DNA from: Hymenopellis radicata
Lineage: Eukaryota > Basidiomycota > Agaricomycetes > Agaricales > Physalacriaceae
Direction: 5' to 3'
Length of the DNA stretch: 17,366 nt
Assembly: GCA_015501595.1 (NCBI GenBank)
Contig: JADNRX010000956.1
Coordinates: 1-17,366 of the forward strand
Positions 8,535 through 17,366 of the stretch are shown here, in pieces (position 1 is the first letter of the stretch; each line of letters starts with the position of its first letter). The translations under genes were made by a program, and so were the position numbers. A model generated the notes under the pieces. The model was given only the letters and a program-made list of their open reading frames with translations. It did not search any database and was not told the DNA's origin.

Positions 8535-8563
8535 CGGCTTCGGAAACGCGTTTCTCTCCCCAT
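8535..8563 (-). other. Possible upstream exon or uORF of paralogue B
   Basis: A minus-strand ATG at 8563 is followed by nine codons (MGRETRFRS) and a perfect GTAAGT donor at 8529-8534. Splicing to the acceptor ACATCAG (8412-8418) would join it in frame to the MPKRIP start of paralogue B, through a 123-nt intron. It may be a coding first exon or a 5' untranslated exon. Paralogue A shows no obvious equivalent, so confidence is low. Confidence 0.3.
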
Positions 8564-8651
8564 TGTGCGCGTTAAAGATGGTTCTAACGCAGTTCACATA
8601 CAAAGGACTCTAACAATAGTACGACAAATGCAAATTGGCCTTCACACTGCT

Positions 8652-10988
8652 TCACAGCCACTTGCTGAAATGCTCTAGGACTCGATTCATGACGTCTTCC
8701 GCATGTCTTCTCTCCACGAAACTTGATCTTTGATCAGCTTTCGAATGGCATCGCGAACGAGGACAACTTACCCATGTGGCTCTCGCGGATAAATGACCAT
8801 CTCAACGTTGCCATCATTCTTCTTCAGACCGCGGTATAAACCTAAACCTTGTGCAAGAGGAACACGCTCGTCCTTCTCACCGTGAAGGATCAAGACAGCT
8901 GTAGTCACTCCTTTGACTTTGTGCACGGGGCTATCCTTTCGCGCCACCCAGGGTTTTACGCCTCCAATCGCGGCCTAATACATCGTAAGTTCTTCGTGTG
9001 CATCATGACGACACGCTTTACATACCTCCAACTCGGGCGAACTAGCCTCCATGACCATACTCTCCCAATTAGAAACGCCTGCACCGATTATGGCTGCCGA
9101 AAATCTGTTCTTGGTCTCAGTGATACCCCATGCCGCCATAGAACCGCCTTCTTCACGGTTAGTATTGTTATAAGGTGGTGGCGCATCGCTCACCATGACT
9201 CCAACCCGCGATTCCAAGTCGGCTGGGATCTGTAATACCACGAGCGATGACTGCATCTACCATGCTTGCGCAATCAGACCAATCGAGTGTACCAATGCCC
9301 AAGTTGGCTGATTGTGCAAAGTCATGTCCCCTTCCCTGGCCTATCCTTTCCGCGTCAGACACCTCCAAACATTGATAAAGCGTGTTGCACTTACTGCCTC
9401 GGTAATTTGGAGATACAACGACGTAGCCTGCCGACGCCAACATCTCTCGCCAATTACAGAAATACGGCATATAATCTTGTCGCATGGTCAGCACGTCCTT
9501 GCCAAGTTTCAGTTCAGTCATATCTAACCTGGAACATCTCGTCTGCAGACAGGTCAGATACACAGTCAGTATCAAGTATTCGACCTACCGATACGGGCCA
9601 CCGTGAAGAAACATAATAGTCGGCAACTTTTCTGTTGTCGAGTTGTTATATCCAGGCGGATATCTAATCAACCCACTTAAATCCGTTCCATCTTTTGCTT
9701 TCCAGCGGAAGACCTCCGTCGGAATATGCGGCGCGTCGACGAGCCATTGGAGGTGCCGCGAAAGGCATATCTTCGCGCTACCGGCCTTGTGCACCACACC
9801 ATTCCCAGTCACCTTGGCATCGCCGCGTGCCGGAACGGTCACGGACCACACATTCGGCGACTCGTGTCGTATGCCCGAGCTCAGCACCGCGGAACAGACA
9901 TACACGACGCCGTCTTCCGTGTGTACCCTTCGCGCGTCCCAAGCCCCAAACCACACCGCCTCATTCTGTGTCTGGAACAGCGGAATAACCTCCAACACGT
10001 CGTCCTCGTCCCCATTCCTAGGTGACCTGAACACGACGCCATCGATGCGCGTATCGGTGTCAGAGCACACCTCCACGGCGATCATACCCATGTGGTCGTC
10101 GTCCCCATAAGACATATCTACAATGCGCACAGCATCGTCTGTCTCACCATATAATTTCCGCAACCACGACTTTCGCGTCCACGCGCCCTCTTCTCGATGA
10201 ACATAAAGCGTCCTAGAATCCAAGATATTCTCCTCCTCGAAGCTCTGAAGCGAAACAACGTGTCCAGAGCGGAGCCAGATGTTAGGTCCAGAAGGAGAGC
10301 GCGCGTATAACCCGACTTGGACTGGAGGACTAGCGTTGTCGACGGGTATCCTTTCCAACAGCACCTCTTCTTCCGCTGCCTCTGCTGATCTTCCCTTTCG
10401 CAGCCGGTAAAGAAGATGAGTGCTCTCGGGCGACCAGGTGAAGCTCTCTATGTGTCGATCGCTGCGAATAGTCGTAATCGAGGAGATCTCCCCGGTATCA
10501 AAATGGAACAGGAACAATCCCAACGAGTTTGTATGGCTGCCAACTATCCTGACATCGTTTGACTCGGCTCCAGCGATAGGGGAAGCATACGCAAGATACC
10601 TCCCATCAGGCGAGATCTGAAACTGTAAAACACCCTTCTTTATCACCTCCTTAGTCAACAGCGTGACCGATTCTGGGTTCTCGTCGCGGATGTCGAGTGT
10701 ATAAAGATTGGCGCCCTTCCCCGGATTCCATCGGTCCGAAAGGAACACGACGACCCCTGGCTTCGTAGGATGGAAAACACCTAGTTTGTCGTAGTACTGC
10801 CCATCCGTCAACTGTCTCGCGCTGTACGCCACATTGCTCTGCGCGACCCACAGCTCGGCGATGAAACGATCAACGGGCTTGTAGAACGCCTGAACCTGGT
10901 ACAGGATATATTTTCCATCGGGGCTGATCTTCACGTCTCGGACTTTAACTGTCGACGCAATCAGAGCGGGAGAATGTGCGGGGTGCAT
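8652..10988 (-). CDS. S9-family serine peptidase (prolyl oligopeptidase / dipeptidyl-peptidase type)
   Basis: Serine peptidase with an N-terminal beta-propeller and C-terminal alpha/beta-hydrolase domain, cleaving peptides. Seven exons join in perfect frame: 10988-9589, 9542-9529, 9475-9395, 9340-9194, 9147-9026, 8974-8772 and 8727-8652, giving 680 aa. Propeller blades show WD40-like PD40 motifs (ISPDGKYILY, ISPDGRYLAYAS). The catalytic domain opens with MFLHGGPY (oxyanion region), then VVVSPNYRGSQGRGHDF, nucleophile GWSHGG (Ser546), acid LILHGEKDERVP (Asp623) and base YPREPHG (His655). No signal peptide or membrane segment is seen, so it is probably intracellular, unlike secreted DPP V or membrane DPP IV. 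Exon 2 is only 14 nt. The start chosen is the first ATG in frame, since the extra upstream codons lack one. No frame breaks, unlike most neighbours. The exact specificity cannot be read from sequence. Confidence 0.9.
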
Positions 10989-11432
10989 GTTGCTGGAGGG
11001 AATGTTGGAGAGATTATTCCTCACCTCCTAATACCCTGTCCTTATACACATGGCTTCGTCCTCATAACCCCACGACGGAAACACTTGGCTCGAGACGCCT
11101 GGGAGAGTTCACATCGCTACCGAGCAGAATGCTCACGAGCCCTGTTAGCTTGTGAGAGTGCGTTTGGAAATCATTTCGCACTCATTGAAGAGACCTGAAC
11201 CCACGCATGGAGTAGCCCCATTCTTACCACCTTTTCGTGCGGTGGTCGCTTACTCAAAAGAAATGCTGCGTTATTATACATCAGACATGATATAACAGAA
11301 AAGAAGACGTAAACTACGAGTCGCAGATAGCAGAAAATTTGGATACAGATACATCGTGAGGCAGGAGCAAGAGACTGAAAGTTTGTTAGTTCGATGCGCA
11401 ATCATCACATCAGCTGAGGAGACTCACTACAA
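10989..11432. other. Intergenic region: S9 peptidase promoter and NUP188 3' UTR
   Basis: About 440 bp between the NUP188 stop and the peptidase start, both minus strand. It includes a probable 3' UTR intron of NUP188 (11375-11427) and AT-rich stretches near 11270-11300 (rc TATAATAA) that could serve as a NUP188 polyadenylation signal. No protein or RNA gene is supported. Confidence 0.45.
11375..11427 (-). other. Probable 3' UTR intron of NUP188
   Basis: Five nucleotides past the NUP188 stop codon comes GTGAGT, then an ACTAAC branch-point match and a TTTCAG acceptor, 53 nt in all. This has the same form as the coding introns in the window. Because the junction is close to the stop, it would not be expected to trigger nonsense-mediated decay. 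Alternatively, a frame error could hide a longer C-terminus. Confidence 0.55.
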
Positions 11433-14400
11433 CTATGACGGCAAAGTTATGCGTTCACGAAGGAAATTTGAGAGCACGTCAGTCAAGTCGACCCTCTTCT
11501 CTTGAAGGTTTAACACATCATCGCTCTTTTTGATCACGGGCTTAGCCTTGTCCAATAGAGATTTTAGATCAGCCGCCATCTCCCCAGTCATTCCACGGCG
11601 TAGGCGATCAGCTACGGTCATAGAACTGCGCGGACCTCGACGATCTTTAGGCATTTCTTGACGGGGTGCCTCCATATCGTCGGTGTCCATGTCGTTGTGC
11701 GTAGCGTCAAAGTCGGGCTTCAATAACCACATGGCGAGCTGGGTTATGGTGTACACCAGAATGGCTTCGAGGTTGCGACGAGCTGTCTTGACACCTTGTT
11801 TCACGTTGAGTGTGCTTCCGTATCGCGTCGATAACACCGGTCCCACTACAACGAGACTTTGTCCAGCTGGATGATTGACTAATTCCCGCAATGTGTCCAA
11901 AGTGGAGTTTCCAAGCTCCAGTAATGTCCCAAGCGACGCAGGTTCGTCGAGCACAACCTTGGAATGCTATAGTACCATGATCAGACCACGTCTCAACAAC
12001 GCTTAATAAATACTCACAGGTATGATAAGAGCCTCTTGAATTGGCCAATCCTCTTCGTCCCCAGCAACACAGTGTAGGCACGACTAATGGTAATCAACGT
12101 GGACACGATATTGCTGGCGAGCCGATACAGTCGATGCAGTAAATGGACAACGAGTGGGCGCTTCATTGGATCAGAACTCGTCGCATTGCTGGTGACTAAA
12201 AGCTCTTCGTCCTCCGTGACCGGCTCGAACAAACTGGCCAACTGATGGGGATGCGTAATGGCGTAATTCACTTGCTGCAGCAAATGGAGAGCGCGAGGAG
12301 TAAAGAAGCGAAGAGTTTTCTCGACCACCGGGCTACGATGAGAGGCAACAGAGCTGCTTTCGGCGATAGAGAAGAACAGATGAACAACTTGCTCAATCTC
12401 CTCTAATAATGGAAGAGAGATGACGTCCCCGACTGACCACGATAGTGCTCGAGCAATTTGGCCGCTGTACAGCTGCGCCAGTCCGCATACATCCACACCA
12501 AAGTAGTTGTGTTGTCGATCTAAAGACGATATGACGCCAGATACGATGGAGATCATGGAACAGTAGACGTAATGAGCTGGACTTCGTTGACGAGATAGCT
12601 CTGGTATCGTGGTATCGATCATTCCGGCACTGACAGCAGGGCTAATTGCACTGTTGATGTATGCGGCAAGTAGACCTTTGCCCGCCAGTACCTCCGCAGC
12701 GGAGGGAATGCTGGCTAGCGCGGTGTGGAATAATAGAAGATGCGGCACATAAAGGGGCATGCGACGGTTAACCAGCAAGTTGATGTCAGACAGACCAACA
12801 AGATCAATCTGCGAGAACAGCTGTAGACTGGCATCGATGACATCGTGCTGCTGACATTTCGTTAGCCATGGCGTGGACGACTTCGATATATCACTCCTCG
12901 TGCACTGTTCGAAGACTGAGACCAAGAGCTCCAGGTCCAGGTCCAATTCCAGATCGCGTCGAGTTGGGGCACTGGTGAAAACAACATGTAGCCCGTTGAT
13001 GACCATTTCCAAAGAAGCGTCAACAGACTCCGTGACCTTCCAACGATGGGCAGGCGACAGGTTCGGTGATCGCTGAAAGAGGATGATTGCGTTTTTAACG
13101 CAGAAGTAAATGATCTGGAGGAGAGCACGATGGAAGGGGACCATGAAAGAGCCCATCAACGAAGCCAACGGACGTTGGAACTCGTTCAGAACAATACCCC
13201 GAACGTTTGCGAGAAGCTGTACAAACGATTCGATCTCATTAGGCTTGTCAACAGGTGCGAACCATGCCACCTCGAGAACGCCCAACAAAACGGACAAGCG
13301 CTTTCCGTGGATGGTGGCCACCATATCGCCCTGTCGTTTCTCCATCGCCATATCCGACGAGAGAGCAGCGGCCAAGGATATGAAGTTATGCCGAACAGAT
13401 TGATCGGCTCTGAGATACGGAGCCACTTTCTGGAGCAAGAAGTACGCGCTTTCGGTCAAAGACAGCTGGCTGTGCGAAAGGGACTGGTTGAGATTTATGG
13501 AGAGTAAGTGCTGCTCCAGGACATCGACCGGATCCTCCATCGCATTAGGATCATGGCATCCTTTCAAGCGACTTTGGAGTAATGAGGGAGACAGCGAGAA
13601 GCGATCTCCGTACTCGCGAGCATCCAGCGGGTCTTGGGACTGAAGTTGGGCTACTGACAATCCAGGGAACTGCTTCTTGAGGAGTGTCTCCAACTCATCG
13701 AACAGCTCTGGACGGTACGAGCTGACAACTGCCTCGGAAAATAGATCCATGAGGTCTTCATCGTTCCGGAAACGGGGCGCCATCGATTTGAAACTCTCGG
13801 ATTGTGCCGGGGAATCCTTCGTGTAGGTTTGACCGATATCGAGGGCAATGATATGCAGTCCATACGCCTTGAGAGCGGTACGGTAACAGTGCATCGAGAT
13901 GGTCTCGTGCATCGAAGAGTGTCGAACATTGTCGATCATGATAAACTCTTGAGCATCTGACTCCGGTAAAGGTCCCAAGTCCTTGCACGATAGCGAAGAC
14001 AAACGGGTCCAAAACGCCGAATCCTTTCGCAGCTCCTCAATACCGCTTATGCTCCAGGTTGTGCTGCCATGTGACATCGAGGAAACGAATGACAGCACAT
14101 AACAACTGAGGATTGAGTTCCCACAACTCTTCCCAATTCTCAAGCGCTTCCTTCGCAACCTCCACAGCTGTTGTCGCGAAACCCTTCCCTTCAGCTTTCC
14201 CCTTCCCTTTGACATCTTTCTTCTCTTTCTTCTGCCTGGCGAAGCGTGGACTTGACCTGAAACGAAGACCTTGGCCAACGCCGGTTCCGCATTCATCGCC
14301 AGAGAAATGAAATTCCAAACTGCAAACCGTAGAGCCAAGTCATCGTACGGTGTTGAACAATGCGAACAAACGTCGCCGCAGTTGCTTCCGGATTAGACAG

Positions 14401-17366
14401 ATGTCCGACTATTGCTGGCGCTGACGAAACGGAGGAAAGAGTCTCGCACAACGCAGATAGAATTTGGATGGATTCAAGCGGCACGATAGCACCGACATCT
14501 CTCTGCGCGACGTATGCTGCGAGAATGTCGATGGGCTCTGCTCGCGACTGGGATGGGTCGGCAGACCCAGTGTCGGAAACACGAGTGCACAGCATCTGTT
14601 CCAAAAGACTGAGCCTTCCTGATTCGTTCAACGCTCGTTTGCGATTCAGCAGCAGCCGAATCAGCTCAAGTTTGGACTCCAACAATAAAACGACCCTCCT
14701 GACGTCCGCTTTCCGTCGAGCCTGGTAGAGTAGCTGTACCATATGACGGCCGGCTGCAACAGACGACACCAGTGGACTGATGGTCGAGTTCGACGCCTTG
14801 AATAGCAGGAGGTCGAGGACAGCAGTACTAAGATCAGGGAAAGGTCCATCCTGGGCATCATGTGGTGTATGTCGCAAGACTGTGACAAATACAGAGGATA
14901 ACCTCCGGCCAATGTCGAAGCGATCGCTCACGTTTGCATACCGCCACCCAAGGTGCTCGATCCAGATCTCGCCATGAACAAACTTGAGCGCGTTCAGTAA
15001 CACCTCGGACTTCAAACGCTTCAGATCCGGATTGTCGGGCAGGATCAGCGTTGTCGCATCATTGAAGAGCTGCTGGACGAGATGCAGTACGGAATGCGTC
15101 ATGGTGTAGCGCCCGCGCGCGCGTTCTGCAGCTAATGCCACTGAAGCAGAGCCCGAAGTCTCCCTGTACCGAAAAGAACCGAAGTTGATCTCAAGTATAT
15201 CCACACCCGCGTGAGAAGCGAGGGATGGTAAGGATAGCAGAGAGTACACTCAGTGCCGAGGTAATGAGTGCAGTCGGGAGTGACGTCTTTACAGAACGTG
15301 GTGTGATGGTGAGAATGTCTCTTCAAGAATGGTCATGGTGAGTTGGACGAGATCTGGCGAGGAGGGATCTGCGGAGGCTGAGGTCGGCGTCTCAAGGGAC
15401 TCCATGAGCTGTTCGGCTTGGTCAGGGTTATCTTGGACAACACTCCGTATGAGGTCGAGGACGTCCGTGATCAGACTTTCATCAATACCACCCTCCGTCT
15501 CCACACCAGCATCTTCTACAGACAGCACGAGCGGAGAGTGACGATCTGCAGGAGGCGGCGCGTTTGGTTTTCTGCTGCCGGCATAGTGGTCGCGCCGATT
15601 GATGAAGTCCGTAAGGAGCTGGAGCATCAATTTCCAACCCGAGTGCGTGTGGTTCCAACAGATCGCCATGTACTCTCCACCTTCGCTGTTGAGTGCACGC
15701 CTACCGAGCTTGGCGGAAGAAGAGAGCCACCAGGCAGGTGAATTGGCGCACATTGGTGTACGAAAGACCACCGATACTCGAAGAACCAGATCGATCCGGC
15801 ACCTTCTCGTATGTGGCATGAGCACCAGTACATGCTTGAGATTGGATGACCTGGGCGTAGGTGGGCAGGAATTGATGAAGTAGAAGACGTGACTGTCGCA
15901 GATCGTTCGGTCCTCTGTCAGCACATCCCGATGGTCGTCAGACGAGCATAGTGGATCAGTATCCAGAAAGCCCGATCCAGTCATGGCGCGCGTCAGACGA
16001 ATCAAAGGCTTCACCTGGATGGGGAAACGCGATCTGGCAACGTCGAAGATGGCGCGACGAGAAGCCGCATATTGCCAGTCGAACTGCCAATATTGCCGAC
16101 AGATGGCAGCAACGGATTGACTTTCACTACGACCAAAGAGCGCGATCCAAACTTCGACGAAACCGTCAAAGTCTGGTATCGTCTCCACGGAAGTCATGTC
16201 CAACAGAGAAAGAACAAGTCCTAAGTAATCAATAGTGAGACAACTATCATCCAAGAAGAAGAAATTGAAAGTACCTTTGAAGACCGAGCGAAACGCAATT
16301 ACATTGGAGTCCGTTATTGACGAATCAGCCTTGAAAGCAAGGACGGATACGAAGAAGGGTGACGCGGTGAGCATATGGAAGAGTATGCTAAACAGGCCGT
16401 TGTCAGGTCTGAGGCATGTTTCGAGTATCGCGTTGTATATTGGTCTTGGCCCCACAATGAGGGAGTCCAAGAAGGGCCTGTAGGAGTCGGGAATGTCCGA
16501 CATCTCGGAAGCGGTACTCGTAACACGATATAGGACGAATGCCCATGCCAGATGTGTGCATACGAATTGACTGCTGTCGTTCTTCAGAACTAGCTCATGT
16601 ATTCGTTTGAGTGAGGAGGGGGAAGAATGGTATAGTTCTGAACGCGAGGGAGTGTCGGATATCTGGAACGAATCTGGATCCACCAAGGTTTCCAATTCGA
16701 AGATTTCGATGGTGATGAGGTTCCACAGAACAGCTATGTCCTGCTCGATTCTCTTAGCTTCGTTGTCGAAGAAGATGTTCGCGTCAACATGGGTGTTACC
16801 AAGATTGGTGCTGAAGGCGGCGGAAAGGATCTTCTCCACTAATGACCCATCGCAGGAAACAGACCCCCACATCGTCCAAAACAAGACTTCAAGAAGAACG
16901 AGCTGTTCCTTGAATCCTGCCGGCGAATTGATATGCAGACTTTGGATCCTTGGTGAATTCCTTGCCAATTCCATCCTTCACCTTCCGCGTGTACTCGGCT
17001 AGTAGTGATTCCACAAACTTGGGCCCATCGGAAAGGATTTGTGGTAAGAAGGATGTGGAAACCTCGAACGCGGGATCCGATGGGTCTTCCTTGGCGCGAA
17101 AGAGGGGAATGAGGACGCGAAAGACGGAGAGGCGCTCCGAGAGGTAAAAGGGAGTTATGGCTTCGATACACGCTTGGACCAGCGAATCGCCTGGCTCGGA
17201 CGAGGGAAGTCCTTGATTGTACATGAACGACCGCAGGAGGATGAACGCGCTGACTTCATCGATTTTGAAGGCATCGCTGATGGCGAGAATGAACTCTTTG
17301 TCTGCATCCTCTATGCGAAAACCACGCCGTCACTCAGAGTCACTGAACCACTTTGTATCCGCTTCC
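11433..17366 (-). CDS. NUP188: Nucleoporin Nup188, 5'-truncated by the window; about nine frame disruptions
   Basis: Large alpha-solenoid scaffold protein of the nuclear pore inner ring, which interacts with Nic96 and helps passage of membrane proteins. About 1,940 codons are visible. The start lies beyond the right edge. Order of conserved blocks from 17366 down: EDADKEFILAISDAFKIDEV, FILLRSFMYNQGLP, EYTRKVKDGIGKEFTKDP, KEQLVLLEVLFWTMWG, PFLDSLIVGPRP, GWKLMLQLLTDF, RVWIYLRSTSVLFG, LAAERARGRYTMTH, FAVWNFISLAMN, WEELWELNPQLL, LKKQFPGLSVAQL, EYGDRFSLSP, LPLLEEIEQVVHLFFS and, last, VLSNFLRERITLPS. Two introns are clear: 16221-16274 (54 nt) and 11967-12017. Conserved blocks fall in different frames, with switches near 16930, 15880, 15705, 15290, 15225, 15160, 14348, 14245, 14045 and 12070. 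No nonsense substitution is seen within blocks. Either the assembly has indel errors or the gene is decaying. Confidence 0.83.
16221..16274 (-). other. In-frame, stop-free 54-nt intron in NUP188
   Basis: GTACTTTC donor and TACTTAG acceptor. Removal joins ...AFRSVFK to GLVLSLLDM. The intron is a multiple of three and contains no stop, so retention would insert 18 residues (TFNFFFLDDSCLT...) without truncation. Its T-rich translation and the consensus ends favour an intron over coding sequence. Confidence 0.75.

Noticed and set aside
9643..10110. Plus-strand open frames of about 100-155 codons opposite the S9 peptidase
   Set aside because: Antisense shadows of a long, high-GC coding exon with strong homology on the minus strand.
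15289..15541. Separate genes at each open block of the 11433-17366 region
   Set aside because: Successive blocks follow the expected order of a single Nup188 protein on the same strand with no promoters or introns of sensible size between them, so one interrupted gene fits better than several small ones.
1..17366. Mobile elements, tRNA genes, CRISPR arrays, biosynthetic or defence clusters
   Set aside because: Looked for terminal repeats, cloverleaf-like segments, spaced repeats and signature enzymes on both strands. None was supported by the sequence.

Overview
This window is nuclear DNA of a filamentous basidiomycete, most likely an agaricomycete (mushroom-forming) fungus. The genes are dense and broken by many introns of about 45-58 nt. 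Donors are GTAAGT- or GTGAGT-like, acceptors are short, and ACTAAC/CTAAC-type branch points are visible. The recognisable products (tubulin cofactor A, Mediator subunit 11, a two-domain soluble ABC ATPase, an S9 peptidase, nucleoporin Nup188) are ordinary eukaryotic housekeeping genes. I see no bacterial, viral or transposon genes, no tRNA or rRNA, and no CRISPR.

Layout. The N-terminal exons of an unidentified gene run off the left edge (1-219, minus). They are divergent from tubulin-binding cofactor A (501-991, plus). MED11 (1046-1681, minus) is tail-to-tail with TBCA and head-to-head with the ABC ATPase (1795-3696, plus), sharing only 113 bp with it. From 3773 to the right edge everything is on the minus strand. 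In order of position these are two tandem paralogues of an unrecognised fungal family (3773-6110 and 6530-8410), an S9 prolyl-oligopeptidase-type peptidase (8652-10988), and nucleoporin NUP188 (11433 to beyond 17366, 5' truncated). The genes share no evident pathway. They look like a conserved housekeeping neighbourhood plus one lineage-specific duplication.

The strongest non-routine observation concerns reading-frame integrity. NUP188 needs about nine small frame changes to keep conserved-looking protein continuous. The ABC gene needs a compensating -1/+1 pair about 120 nt apart, and each tandem paralogue is one or more nucleotides out of register. The S9 peptidase, by contrast, reads through seven exons without a break. 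I saw no nonsense substitutions in the favoured frames. Scattered single-base indel errors in the assembly are therefore the simplest explanation, with real gene decay as the alternative.

Other points of interest are the paralogue pair itself (zinc-knuckle-like motif, RG-rich linker, acidic tail ending in Pro-Trp), the asymmetric ATP sites of the ABC protein with a mitochondrial-type presequence, a GC-AG intron, a 14-nt microexon, a 32-nt intron, and introns lying at or just after stop codons. I did not find a clearly new biological system. The paralogue family is the best candidate for something undescribed.
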